From Actinophytocola xinjiangensis (GTDB lineage: Bacteria > Actinomycetota > Actinomycetes > Mycobacteriales > Pseudonocardiaceae), in assembly GCF_001921215.1 (NCBI RefSeq), contig NZ_MSIF01000002.1:248001-312000 (forward strand): a stretch of 64,000 nucleotides of DNA, in the 5' to 3' direction. How positions within the stretch are numbered: position 1 is the first letter of the stretch; each line of letters opens with the position of its first letter. The position numbers and the translations under genes are program-made. This document shows positions 8,817-16,667 of the stretch, piece after piece. A model generated the notes under the pieces. That model saw nothing but the letters and a program-made list of their open reading frames with translations, had not been told where the DNA came from and made no database searches.

Positions 8817-8867
8817 ACAACGCTAGATCCGGCGGCCCGGCGGCGGCGAGGCGTCGGCACGCGGAAG
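8817..8867 (-). promoter_or_regulatory. Shared upstream element, second copy
   Basis: On the minus strand, CTTCCG (8867-8862), 35 bp, then CTAGCGTTGT (8826-8817), ending 34 bp before ATG 8782. Boxes and spacing match the element at 6817-6867. Confidence 0.5.
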
Positions 8868-8957
8868 ATTCCGGCCTGTGGGCAGGGGCCGGTCACATCC
8901 GTGACGCCGGCGGGTTCACAGGGGTGACAGTGTCCCTTTCCCTCGAGGAGCCCTCCC

Positions 8958-9413
8958 GTGAGCCAACGGATGCCCGACGCGAACACCCACCTGCCCGAGA
9001 TCCAGCAGCTGGCCGGCCTCATGGTCCGGTCGGTCGGCAACGGCTCGGTCCCGGCGACCACGACCAGCCTGGTCTACCTGCGGGCCGGGCACCTCGTGGG
9101 CAGCACCTACCAGGTGATCCGCCACTCCGCCGACCTGCGCAAGGCCGGCGAGTCGGAGCACAGGATCAACGCCGTGGCGACCTGGCCGGACGCCCCCTAC
9201 TTCACCGAACCCGAGCGCGCCGCCCTGGCACTGACCGACGCCGTGTTCACCCCGGCCGCTCCCGGCACCGAACGCGTGCCGGAGGCCCTGTTCACCGAAA
9301 CCACCAAGCACTACGACGACAAGGCGATGGCCACCCTGATGATGACCCTCGCCACCGCCGGTTTCTGGATGAACGTGGCCCTGGTCTCCACACCGGACCC
9401 GCTGCCGGCCTGA
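8958..9413 (+). CDS. AhpD/carboxymuconolactone-decarboxylase family protein without CxxC
   Basis: This 151-residue all-helical protein starts at GTG 8958 behind GAGGAG. The pattern LRAGHLVGSTYQVIRH, DLRKAGESEHRI, FTEPERAALALTDAVF is that of the AhpD-like alkylhydroperoxidase/CMD family. In active members the first segment reads NGCxxC. Here the two cysteines are replaced (GSTYQ), while the following His is kept. The peroxidase reaction of the family is therefore unlikely, and the protein may bind a ligand or act as a scaffold. It is monocistronic, with a hairpin right after the stop. Confidence 0.85.
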   Translation: MSQRMPDANTHLPEIQQLAGLMVRSVGNGSVPATTTSLVYLRAGHLVGSTYQVIRHSADLRKAGESEHRINAVATWPDAPYFTEPERAALALTDAVFTPAAPGTERVPEALFTETTKHYDDKAMATLMMTLATAGFWMNVALVSTPDPLPA

Positions 9414-9423
9414 CCCCCGTCGA

Positions 9424-9472
9424 CCCGGTGGGCCGGCGTCCTCGTCACGACGAGGCCGCCGCGCCCACCGGG
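9424..9472 (+). terminator. Long two-part hairpin after the AhpD-like gene
   Basis: CCCGGTGGGC (9424-9433) pairs with GCCCACCGGG (9463-9472). An inner stem (CCTCGT / ACGAGG) lies within the loop. The hairpin begins 11 bp after the stop codon, and there is no U-tract. It is a likely intrinsic-type terminator. Confidence 0.5.
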
Positions 9473-9647
9473 TGCCGGCGCGGGGTACTGGTCCAGGAAC
9501 TGAACACGCACGCCATGGTCAGCGCGCGGAGTGGTCCTCGCGGAGGTAGTCGCCGACCGGCGCGGCTCCGGCCGAGGATGAGCCGGATTCCGCCCACGAG
9601 CAGCAGGAGCGAGCCGAGGCCGAACCCCGCCCGGAGCCGTTTCGGAA

Positions 9648-10265
9648 TTACTTCTTCGTGTAGAAGCCGCCGTCGACGATCGTCAGGGTTTCGTCGTCGC
9701 AGTAGTACTCGCGGGCGCCCTGGGGGATCATTCTTCTGGGGTCGTGTCGCGGGTCGTCGGGCTGTTTGACGGTCCCTTTGAACAACTCCCTCGTCGCCTT
9801 GCCGTTCGGTTCGGAGGTGACGGTGAGAACGTGTCTGTCGTCGGCCTGTTCGGAGGTTTCGTAGTCCACGTTGAGGGTTCCGGACAGGCGCACGCTGTAC
9901 GCCCCGTCCTCCGGGCGGCTGTACAGGCGCAGGTCCAGTGTCCAGATGGCTTTCGCCTTGGCGAAGGTCACCTCGACGGTCCCGGCGGCGTCGGCCTTGA
10001 CCGACGTGTCGGCCTCCAGGCCGATGGAGCGTCCCGTCACGTCCTCGACCCAGGTGCCCTCCAGGCACTCGTCCGCCGCCGGCTGGTCGTCCTGGAGCAG
10101 GATCGGGATCACGATGCCGCCGGCCACCGCGACGACCAGGCCCGCCACGCCCAGCCACTTCGTGGTCCCGCGCGAATCGTCCTCGCCCACGCGCACGCTC
10201 CCCCTGACCGGTTGACCAACCCCAGTATCCCGTCCGGGAGGAGCCGCTGTCCCGGATTCAGACAC
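9648..10265 (-). CDS. Hypothetical single-pass membrane protein
   Basis: This protein of up to 205 residues has a polar N-terminus (1-35), one membrane helix (WLGVAGLVVAVAGGIVIPILL, about 37-57), and an extracellular beta-rich domain of about 145 residues with two cysteines (DECLEGTW and YYCDDETL). I do not recognise the family. The start is uncertain: GTG 10265 lies close to the arsR promoter, and an internal GTG (VRVGEDDS) about 25 residues later is also possible. It is divergent from the arsR-like operon, with no sign of a functional link. Confidence 0.7.
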   Translation of the reverse strand: MSESGTAAPPGRDTGVGQPVRGSVRVGEDDSRGTTKWLGVAGLVVAVAGGIVIPILLQDDQPAADECLEGTWVEDVTGRSIGLEADTSVKADAAGTVEVTFAKAKAIWTLDLRLYSRPEDGAYSVRLSGTLNVDYETSEQADDRHVLTVTSEPNGKATRELFKGTVKQPDDPRHDPRRMIPQGAREYYCDDETLTIVDGGFYTKK

Positions 10266-10321
10266 TTAAGTGTCGACTTGACTTTCTGGGGGCGTGAGCT
10301 ACAGTTAAGTGCATGCTTAAC
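10264..10321 (+). promoter_or_regulatory. Leaderless arsR promoter with operator-like dyads
   Basis: TTGACT (10278-10283) and TACAGT (10300-10305) are separated by 16 bp. The ATG lies 7 bp after the -10 box and no ribosome site is present, so the transcript is probably leaderless. A palindrome ACTTAAGT (10264-10271) and a dyad GTTAAG-TGCATG-CTTAAC (10304-10321) flank the promoter; the second covers the start codon. This arrangement would suit autorepression. Confidence 0.55.
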
Positions 10322-10663
10322 CATGAGCCGGCGGACCGGGTGTTCCACGCCCTCGCCGACGCCAACCGGCGGGCGATCATCGAGCGGCTGACCGCCGGCC
10401 CGGCCGCGGTCAGCGAGCTGTCGCGCCTGCTGGGCGTGACACTGGCCGCCACGGTCCAGCACCTGCGGGTGCTGGAGGACAGCGAACTCGTCCGGTCGGA
10501 GAAGGCCGGCCGCGTCCGCACCTGCCAGATCGATCCGGTCGGCCTGCGCCGCGCCGAGCACTGGCTGCACGCCCAGCGCACCACCTGGGAACACCGCCTC
10601 GACCGTCTCGGCGACATCCTCGGGGAGCCCGACCCGACCACCTTCAAGGAGCCAACGACATGA
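10313..10663 (+). CDS. ArsR-family winged-helix repressor
   Basis: This 116-residue protein opens with DRVFHALADANRRAIIERL and continues with a helix-turn-helix (AVSELSRLLGVTLAATVQHLRVLEDSELV), the standard ArsR layout. No metal-binding CxC motif is visible, so it belongs to the non-metal group that commonly regulates AHSA1/START-domain genes. Its stop overlaps the next start (ATGA at 10660-10663), which couples it to the START-domain protein. A dyad covering its own start codon suggests autorepression. Confidence 0.93.
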   Translation: MLNHEPADRVFHALADANRRAIIERLTAGPAAVSELSRLLGVTLAATVQHLRVLEDSELVRSEKAGRVRTCQIDPVGLRRAEHWLHAQRTTWEHRLDRLGDILGEPDPTTFKEPTT

Positions 10664-11103
10664 ACACCGTCAAGCACAGCACCTTCACGCTGGAACGGAC
10701 CTACGCCGCACCTCCCGCGCGGGTGTTCGCGGCCTGGGCCGACCGCGACACGAAGGCGAAGTGGTACGCCGCCCACGACACCGACTACACCCTCGACTTC
10801 CGGGTCGGCGGCACCGAGGCCACCCACGGACAGACCGACGACGGCGCGCGGATCGTCGCCACCTCGGTCTACCGCGACATCCGCGCCGACGAACGCATCG
10901 TCTACACCACCCTGCTCCACGGCCGCGACGTGCTGGCGACCGTGTCGGTGACCACCGTCGAGTTCGTGCCAGAGGGCACCGGCACACACCTGGTGCTCAC
11001 CGAGCAGGACACCTTCCTCGACGACCAGGAACTGCCCGACTGGCGCCAGCAGGGCACCCGCGATTGGCTGGACGCGCTCGGGCGCGAGATCACCGGAGCA
11101 TGA
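10660..11103 (+). CDS. AHSA1/START-like (SRPBCC) domain protein
   Basis: This 147-residue protein has the helix-grip pattern of the SRPBCC/AHSA1 family: TLERTYAAPPARVFAAWAD at the N-terminus, a central beta-sheet, and a C-terminal helix (WRQQGTRDWLDALGREI). Members bind small hydrophobic ligands, and pairing with an ArsR repressor is very common. It is translated by coupling to the upstream repressor gene. The ligand is unknown. Confidence 0.92.
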   Translation: MNTVKHSTFTLERTYAAPPARVFAAWADRDTKAKWYAAHDTDYTLDFRVGGTEATHGQTDDGARIVATSVYRDIRADERIVYTTLLHGRDVLATVSVTTVEFVPEGTGTHLVLTEQDTFLDDQELPDWRQQGTRDWLDALGREITGA

Positions 11104-11117
11104 TCTGGACCGCCGGG

Positions 11118-11145
11118 CAATCCGGGACCGCCCGCTGCTCCGAAC
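11118..11145 (+). promoter_or_regulatory. SigK-like promoter before sigK
   Basis: CAATCC (11118-11123), 16 bp, then CCGAAC (11140-11145) resembles the mycobacterial SigK promoter (CCATCC, about 16-17 bp, CCGAAT). A related pair precedes the FAS1 lipoprotein gene. It would give sigK autoregulation. Confidence 0.45.
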
Positions 11146-11190
11146 AACCCGGGACAGGACAGCTGGGCGGGCCGGTAGGGACAGGTGGGC

Positions 11191-11784
11191 ATGGGTGATC
11201 GGGCGCGGCGAACGCACGGGACCGGCGCCGGAGCGGGCGGTCCGGACGTGGGGGAACTCCTGGTCCGGGTCGGCCGGGGCGACGAGGCGGCCTTCGAACA
11301 GCTCTACGACGTGCTGAGCAAACCGCTCTACGGCGTGGTGCGCCGGCTCGTCCGTGACCCCGGCCAGTCCGAGGAGGTCACGCAGGAGGTGATGGTCGAG
11401 CTCTGGCGCTGCGCCGGCCGCTACTCCCCGGACCGGGGCAGTGGCCTGGCCTGGGCGATGACGGTGGCCCACCGCCGGGCGGTGGACCGGGTCCGCTCCG
11501 CGCAGGCGTCGGCCGACCGCGAGGACTACGTCGGCCGCCGCGACGTCGCGCGCCCGTTCGACGAGGTCACCGAGCAGGTCACCAGCCGCCTGGAACAGGA
11601 GCAGGTGCGGCGCTGCCTGCGGACGCTGACCGAGGCGCAGCGCGAGTCGGTACTGCTGGCCTACTACGGCGGGCGCACCTACCGGGAGGTCGGGGAGCTG
11701 CTCGCCACCCCGCTCGGCACGATCAAGACGAGAATGCGTGACGGCCTGATCCGCCTGCGCGACTGCCTGGGGGTGGCCGGATGA
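11191..11784 (+). CDS. sigK: ECF sigma factor, SigK type
   Basis: This extracytoplasmic-function sigma factor of about 197 residues has a sigma-2 region (DEAAFEQLYD to AWAMTVAHRRAVDRVRS) and a sigma-4 region (LTEAQRESVLLAYYGGRTYREVGELLATPLGTIKTRMRDGLIRLR). ATG 11191 is favoured over GTG 11185 because AGG lies about 5 bp upstream. Its stop overlaps the anti-sigma start (ATGA), the standard sigK-rskA arrangement. The adjacent FAS1 lipoprotein corresponds to the MPT70/MPT83 type of gene that SigK controls in Mycobacterium tuberculosis, which supports the SigK assignment. Confidence 0.93.
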   Translation: MGDRARRTHGTGAGAGGPDVGELLVRVGRGDEAAFEQLYDVLSKPLYGVVRRLVRDPGQSEEVTQEVMVELWRCAGRYSPDRGSGLAWAMTVAHRRAVDRVRSAQASADREDYVGRRDVARPFDEVTEQVTSRLEQEQVRRCLRTLTEAQRESVLLAYYGGRTYREVGELLATPLGTIKTRMRDGLIRLRDCLGVAG

Positions 11785-12515
11785 ACACCCGTCCCGACGC
11801 CGAGATCCACGCGCTGACCGGCGCGTACGTCCTGGACGCGCTGTCGGACCAGGAACGCGCCGCCTTCGAGGAGCACCTCGGCGCGTGCGAGACCTGCGCG
11901 GTGGAGGTGAGCGAGTTCCGGGAGACCACGGCCCGGTTGGCGCTGGCCGCGTCGGCCCAGCCGCCCGCCGGCCTGCGGGACGCGGTGCTGGCCAGGATCG
12001 CCGACGTCCGCCAGGAAGGGCCGGGCACCGGCGAGAACGTCGTGCCACTGCCGAGATCCCGCGCGCGCCGGTGGCCGCTTCGGCTCTCGGTCGCGGCGGC
12101 CGCCGTGTTGTTGCTGGTCTCGACCACGCTCGGGGTGCTGCTGGCCCGCGAGCGGCAGAACTCCGACGACCTCCAGCAGCAGGCCCAGGCGGTGGCGGCG
12201 GTGCTGCGTTCCGGGGATGCCGACATCTCCACCAGCGTCTCGGGGGACACCCGGATGACGATGGTCAGTTCCCGTGACCAGGACCTGGTCCTCCTGCTGG
12301 CCGACGCCCTCCCGCCGGCACCCAGCGGACACGACTACCAGGCCTGGACCATCGGCGACGGCGTCCGGGCCGCCGGGCTGCTCGTTCCCCGCGACGGCAG
12401 GGCTTTCCTGGCGGTGCACGGGATCGACACGGCCACCGAGATCGGTATCACGGTCGAACCGGCGGGCGGTTCCGAGCGGCCGACGACCGATCCGATCATG
12501 CAGTTGGAGTTGTAG
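11781..12515 (+). CDS. rskA: RskA-type membrane anti-sigma factor
   Basis: This 244-residue protein has an N-terminal cytoplasmic zinc-associated anti-sigma domain with H32, C36 and C39 (EEHLGACETC), one membrane helix at about 100-122, and an extracytoplasmic RskA beta-domain ending in PTTDPIMQLEL. It holds SigK inactive until it is cleaved by regulated proteolysis; that mechanism is known for the family and not seen here. It overlaps the sigK stop by 4 bp. Confidence 0.93.
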   Translation: MNTRPDAEIHALTGAYVLDALSDQERAAFEEHLGACETCAVEVSEFRETTARLALAASAQPPAGLRDAVLARIADVRQEGPGTGENVVPLPRSRARRWPLRLSVAAAAVLLLVSTTLGVLLARERQNSDDLQQQAQAVAAVLRSGDADISTSVSGDTRMTMVSSRDQDLVLLLADALPPAPSGHDYQAWTIGDGVRAAGLLVPRDGRAFLAVHGIDTATEIGITVEPAGGSERPTTDPIMQLEL

Positions 12516-12555
12516 GGCGCGAAATATCACGAAGTGATCACGGCTGTGGATTGAC

Positions 12556-12583
12556 CAATCCGGAGGACGCGACCCGACGAATT
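12556..12583 (+). promoter_or_regulatory. SigK-like promoter before the FAS1 lipoprotein gene
   Basis: CAATCC (12556-12561), 16 bp, then CGAATT (12578-12583). The -35 box is identical to the one before sigK, and a CGAA core sits at nearly the same spacing. It lies about 70 bp before ATG 12652. A second CCGAAT at 12612-12617 has no good -35 partner. Confidence 0.45.
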
Positions 12584-12651
12584 ACGGGTAGTTGTCGCCT
12601 CGCAGGGCGAACCGAATCGGTCGAAACACACGGGAACGGGAGATCACTGAG

Positions 12652-13311
12652 ATGAAGCGCAGTATTCGCCGGGGAGCCCTCGCCATCGGCGTCGTCGCCG
12701 TCGCCTTCCTCGGCACGGCCTGCGGCGAGGACGGTGGCAGCGGGGCCGGGGCCGACCCGGCACCGGCCACGACGACCACCACCGAGTCCGAGATGGACAC
12801 CGCGACGGCCGACCCGGCCGCCGACCTGGTCGGCCCCGGCTGCGCCGCCTACGCCGAGGCCAACCCGGACGGCGCCGGCTCGGTGTCCGGGATGGCGCAG
12901 GACCCGGTGGCCGTCGCGGCGGGCAACAACCCGCTGCTCACCACGCTCGTGCAGGCGGTGTCCGGGCAGCTGAACCCGAAGGTCGACCTGGTCGACACCC
13001 TCAACGGTGACGAGTTCACCGTGTTCGCCCCGGTGGACGACGCGTTCGCCAAGATCGACGCGGCCACCATCGAGAAGCTCAAGTCCGACGCCGACCTGCT
13101 GACCACGATCCTGACCTACCACGTCGTGCCGGGGCAGACGGCTCCCGACGCGATCGCCGGCGACCACACCACCGTCCAGGGCGGCACGGTCAGCGTGACC
13201 GGATCGGGTGACCACCTGAAGGTCAACGACGCCAACGTGATCTGCGGCGGCGTGACGACCGCGAACGCGACCGTCTACCTGATCGACTCGGTGCTCATGC
13301 CGCCGGCCTGA
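12652..13311 (+). CDS. Fasciclin (FAS1) domain lipoprotein, MPT70/MPT83-like
   Basis: This 219-residue protein has a lipoprotein signal (basic start, hydrophobic core, lipobox FLGTAC), a Thr/Ala-rich linker, then a single FAS1 domain with [25 protein letters not shown] and LTYHVVPGQ motifs. It would be a surface-anchored adhesion-type protein. The size and architecture match mycobacterial MPT83/MPT70, and its place next to sigK-rskA behind a SigK-like promoter fits the known regulon. A strong terminator follows. Confidence 0.93.
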   Translation: MKRSIRRGALAIGVVAVAFLGTACGEDGGSGAGADPAPATTTTTESEMDTATADPAADLVGPGCAAYAEANPDGAGSVSGMAQDPVAVAAGNNPLLTTLVQAVSGQLNPKVDLVDTLNGDEFTVFAPVDDAFAKIDAATIEKLKSDADLLTTILTYHVVPGQTAPDAIAGDHTTVQGGTVSVTGSGDHLKVNDANVICGGVTTANATVYLIDSVLMPPA

Positions 13312-13325
13312 TCACCGGAACATCA

Positions 13326-13365
13326 CGCCGCCGGGGGATTCCACCCCGGCGGCGTTCTTCTTTCT
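13326..13365 (+). terminator. Intrinsic terminator after the FAS1 gene
   Basis: A perfect 11-bp stem (CGCCGCCGGGG with CCCCGGCGGCG) and a 7-base loop are followed by TTCTTCTTTCT. It lies 15 bp after the stop codon. Confidence 0.85.
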
Positions 13366-13402
13366 CCCCAAACTCTTACCCCGCCGGCAACGAATACCTC
13401 AC

Positions 13403-14935
13403 ATGGACGACGAGAACTCCCCGGCCGTGCTGTCCCGGTGGACGGCGATCCTGATCGCCGTCCTGGCGATGGTCACCGCGCTGGCGGTGGGCCACCTGGT
13501 CGCCGCCCTCACCGACCCGGACGCGTCACCGTTCGTCGCCGTCGGCGACAGCGTGCGGGACCTCAGCCCGCCGGCGGTCACCGAGTTCGCCATCAGCGAC
13601 CTGGGCGAGGCGAAGAAACCGTTGCTGTTCGGCGGGATCGCCGCGATGCTGCTGGTGCTCGCCACGGTCGCCGGGCTGCTCTCCCGGCGCCGCCCGTGGC
13701 CGGGCCTGGCGCTGGCGACCGTCGTCGGCGTCGTCGGCCTGCTCGCCGTGCTCGACCAGTACGACGTCGACACGGTTGGCCTGCTGGCCCCGGTGTCGAG
13801 CCTGGTGGCCGGCGCCGCCACCTTCGGCTGGCTGCACCGCCTGGCCGCCAGCGGCCTCACGCGGCCGGCCGACACCTCCCGCCGCCGTTTCCTGTGGACC
13901 GGCGCGGGAGTCGCGGTCGGCGCCGCCGCCTTCGGTGGCCTCGGCCAGGTTCTCGCCGGCCGCGTCGACGTCGAGGCGTCCCGCGCGGGCGTCGGTGCGC
14001 TGACCCCCAGCGTCCCCGCGCCGCCCATCCCCGCCACCGCCGACTTCGGCACGCCACGGTTCATCACCAGCAACCGCGACTTCTACCGGGTGGACACGGC
14101 GCTGCTGGGCGTGCCGCAGGTCCGGGCGCAGGACTGGCTGCTGCGCGTGCACGGCCTGGTCGACGAGCCGAGGACGTTCACGTTCAACGACATCCGGGCT
14201 CGTCGGCTGGTCGAACGCACCATCACCATGACCTGTGTGTCCAACCAGGTCGGCGGCGGCTACGTCTCGACGGCGAACTTCGTCGGTGTCCCGCTGCGCG
14301 ACCTGCTCGACGAGACCGGTGTGCGGTCCGGGTCCGACCAGCTGTTCTCCACCAGCGTCGATGGCTGGACCGCCGGCACCCCGGTCGAGGCGGTGCTGGA
14401 CCGCGACCGGGGCGCCCTGCTGGCGATCGGCATGAACGGCGAACCGCTGCCCACCGAACACGGCTTCCCCGCCAGGATGGTCGTCCCCGGCCTGTACGGG
14501 TTCGTCTCCGCCACGAAATGGGTGGTGGACCTGGAACTGACGACCTTCGACGCCAAACGGTCGTACTGGCTCGAACGGGACTGGGCGCGGGAGGCACCGA
14601 TCAAGACCCAGTCCCGCATCGACGCCCCCCGCTCCTTCGCCACCGTCCCCGCCGGCCCGGTGACGATCGCCGGCACCGCCTGGGCCCAGACCGTCGGCAT
14701 CGACCGCGTCGAGGTCCGCGTCGACGGCGGAGCCTGGCGTCCCGCGACCCTGGCCACCAAGGTGAACGACCAGACCTGGCGCATGTGGCGCGTCGAGATC
14801 ACCCTCGGGCCGGGCACGCACACCGCCGAGGTCCGCGCCACCGACCGCACCGGCCGAACCCAACCCCGGCAACGGGTCGCGCCGATCCCCGACGGCGCCA
14901 CCGGCTGGCACTCCCGCCAGTTCACCGTCGGCTGA
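13403..14935 (+). CDS. Membrane-anchored molybdopterin oxidoreductase (sulfite-oxidase family)
   Basis: This 510-residue protein has four or so N-terminal membrane segments, a twin-Arg-like RRRF before a hydrophobic helix at about 160-180, then the sulfite-oxidase fold. C278 in TMTCVSN is the molybdenum ligand. The C-terminal 100 residues match the Mo-co dimerisation domain (VEVRVDGGAWRPA). The substrate is unknown; such proteins often serve methionine-sulfoxide or oxidative-damage repair. ATG 13403 has no ribosome site. A CGAAT box 7 bp upstream suggests a leaderless, possibly SigK-driven transcript. Confidence 0.9.
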   Translation: MDDENSPAVLSRWTAILIAVLAMVTALAVGHLVAALTDPDASPFVAVGDSVRDLSPPAVTEFAISDLGEAKKPLLFGGIAAMLLVLATVAGLLSRRRPWPGLALATVVGVVGLLAVLDQYDVDTVGLLAPVSSLVAGAATFGWLHRLAASGLTRPADTSRRRFLWTGAGVAVGAAAFGGLGQVLAGRVDVEASRAGVGALTPSVPAPPIPATADFGTPRFITSNRDFYRVDTALLGVPQVRAQDWLLRVHGLVDEPRTFTFNDIRARRLVERTITMTCVSNQVGGGYVSTANFVGVPLRDLLDETGVRSGSDQLFSTSVDGWTAGTPVEAVLDRDRGALLAIGMNGEPLPTEHGFPARMVVPGLYGFVSATKWVVDLELTTFDAKRSYWLERDWAREAPIKTQSRIDAPRSFATVPAGPVTIAGTAWAQTVGIDRVEVRVDGGAWRPATLATKVNDQTWRMWRVEITLGPGTHTAEVRATDRTGRTQPRQRVAPIPDGATGWHSRQFTVG

Positions 14936-15364
14936 TCATCCCCGCGCGTAGTACTTCGTCGCCCCGTCGCGGCAGCTGTTCCACGCCGGCCGGTCGGCGT
15001 CGTAGGCGCAGCTCTGGTACTCGATGTAGGTGTCCTCCGGCATGTCGAAGTTGACGTCCAGGCAAGTGTAGACGCCGTGGGTGTTGTCGATCCGGGTGAA
15101 GTACTCGTCGTCCGAGCCCCGGTACCAGGCGGACGCGCGGGCGCCGTCGGCCTTCGTGTCGCACACGAACATGTGCTCGCCGGTCGGGTTGAAACAGACC
15201 AGCGAGCGGTACTCCAGGTCCCACCGCTTGCTGTTGTCCGGACAGTTGGGCGGGTAGCCCACCACACTCGTCGGCGCGGCGACGGCTTCGGTGGCGACGA
15301 TCGCGGACACACCACCCCAGGCCAACAGCCCCACAGCGGCGGCGATCGGGAACAGGGCTCTCAT
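14936..15364 (-). CDS. Small secreted cysteine-rich protein
   Basis: This 142-residue protein starts at ATG 15364 behind GGAGG. A signal peptide (residues 1 to about 30, ending TEAVAAPTS) is followed by a mature domain of about 110 residues with six cysteines, consistent with three disulfides, and many Tyr/Trp/Asp residues (NCPDNSKRW, FVCDTKADG, QSCAYD). I do not recognise the family. Its stop directly abuts the stop of the converging oxidoreductase gene. Confidence 0.8.
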   Translation of the reverse strand: MRALFPIAAAVGLLAWGGVSAIVATEAVAAPTSVVGYPPNCPDNSKRWDLEYRSLVCFNPTGEHMFVCDTKADGARASAWYRGSDDEYFTRIDNTHGVYTCLDVNFDMPEDTYIEYQSCAYDADRPAWNSCRDGATKYYARG

Positions 15365-15431
15365 GACTGACCTCCGTACTCCGTCAACAGGAGTCCACAG
15401 TGTCGTGATCACCGCTTTCGCCGCGCTGTGC

Positions 15432-16235
15432 TCACCCTTGCCCGGACCGGTGATCGCGGGGCAGGCCGTGGAGGTGGCCGACCTGGATCGTGGTGCCGGT
15501 GTGGGTGCCGCCGCTGATGGTGTTGTTGACCCCCGCGGGCGGCGGTGCCGGCGGCGCCGGTTCCGGACCGGGCCGCCCGTCGACCCCGTGCGCGAGCAGC
15601 TCACCGCTGGGCGTGGGCACGTACAGATGAACCGTGTCGGCGAACTCCTTGACCCGCACCGCCACCGGGACCAGCCGCGACGTGGACAGCCGCGCGTACC
15701 CACTGGCCACCACGTCGTGGAACACCCGCTGGGACAGCGCGACCGCCAGGAAGGTCACCTCCGGATCCGAACGCGTCAACACGTCCCGGACGGCCGAAGC
15801 GTCCAGCATCCGGTGGGTCGCGATGACCGCCTGCCCCACGACACCGGCCCGGCCGCGCGGATCCGGCTCACGAACCGGACCGATGTTCAGACTGGCCCGC
15901 AACCGCAGTCGCAACCCCCGGCCACGCGCCCGCAACGCCCGGTCCCGCTCGGCCAGCACCGCCTGCAACGCGTCGAAGACATGGCTGACGACCCCGGGAA
16001 GATGCCGGGTGTCGAACCCGATCCCCAGCCCGTCACCGCTGTTGTGCGGGAACAACGCCTCCCGGAACACCTGTCCCAGACCGGCCCGTTCAAAGGCCAG
16101 GGCCACGACACCTGGGACGGCCTCGGCCAGAAGTTCCTGATCAGGATCGGAATTCCCACCGAAATCCTTGGCGTCCACCACCAGCACCGCTCGGTACGGC
16201 GGCAGTTCGGTCACCTCGCCGGGCTGGTCGGCCAT
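15432..16235 (-). CDS. Degenerate class III nucleotide-cyclase-like protein with SGG...VQ-type tail
   Basis: This 267-residue protein starts at ATG 16235 behind GGGAGG. Residues 14-200 follow the class III cyclase/GGDEF-like order: D21 in VLVVDAKDF, D68 in SGDGLGIGFD, LRASLNIGPV (the usual IGIHTGPV strand), then GQAVIATHRML, where R142 is kept but the usual Asn is Ile. A Pro-rich linker leads to a C-terminal tag with NTISGG and TIQVGHLHG, a motif type I recognise from many actinobacterial NTPase and protease signalling proteins. It could be an active cyclase with altered specificity or an inactive sensor. The only close neighbour on its strand is the secreted protein downstream. Confidence 0.75.
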   Translation of the reverse strand: MADQPGEVTELPPYRAVLVVDAKDFGGNSDPDQELLAEAVPGVVALAFERAGLGQVFREALFPHNSGDGLGIGFDTRHLPGVVSHVFDALQAVLAERDRALRARGRGLRLRLRASLNIGPVREPDPRGRAGVVGQAVIATHRMLDASAVRDVLTRSDPEVTFLAVALSQRVFHDVVASGYARLSTSRLVPVAVRVKEFADTVHLYVPTPSGELLAHGVDGRPGPEPAPPAPPPAGVNNTISGGTHTGTTIQVGHLHGLPRDHRSGQG

Positions 16236-16667
16236 GGCACACCTCCCTGAACCACCGGACCACACGGCCCGCCGCGCCGAACGTCGCTCGATATCGTATC
16301 CGACCAGGGCCTCTTCACCCGGCGACAGGCGCGCGGGAATGCGCGGCAGGCCGGCTTGACAAGAATCCGCTAGCTCATATCCCACTGGTTGATTGGCTGA
16401 AATGGTCGGATCTGCTCGGTAAAGATTTCGTGTCGTCGAGCGGGATCGGTGCTCGTGGGGTTCGCGGCACCGATGTCCGAGCGCGTCGCCAACAGGCTGC
16501 CGGCGGATGTGGTGACGTGACCGTGACGATGGTCCCTACCGCGCGTCGGAACTACTTGGTCGGGCAGCTGCCTATGGCCAACTCGTGGTACGGATCCCGT
16601 TTCCGGTGGAACTGCTGCCCGAGCCCGTGTACACCGGCACGGCCGAGCACGCCGATGCGGGGCGAGG
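16236..16667. other. Intergenic region without a supported gene
   Basis: About 430 bp of lower GC than its surroundings (for example around 16270-16300 and 16365-16440). A TTGACA at 16356-16361 has no convincing -10 at normal spacing. The open frame at 16430-16699 on the plus strand lacks a start site and protein-like composition. The region probably holds the promoter of the cyclase-like gene, and may be decayed coding sequence. Confidence 0.4.
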
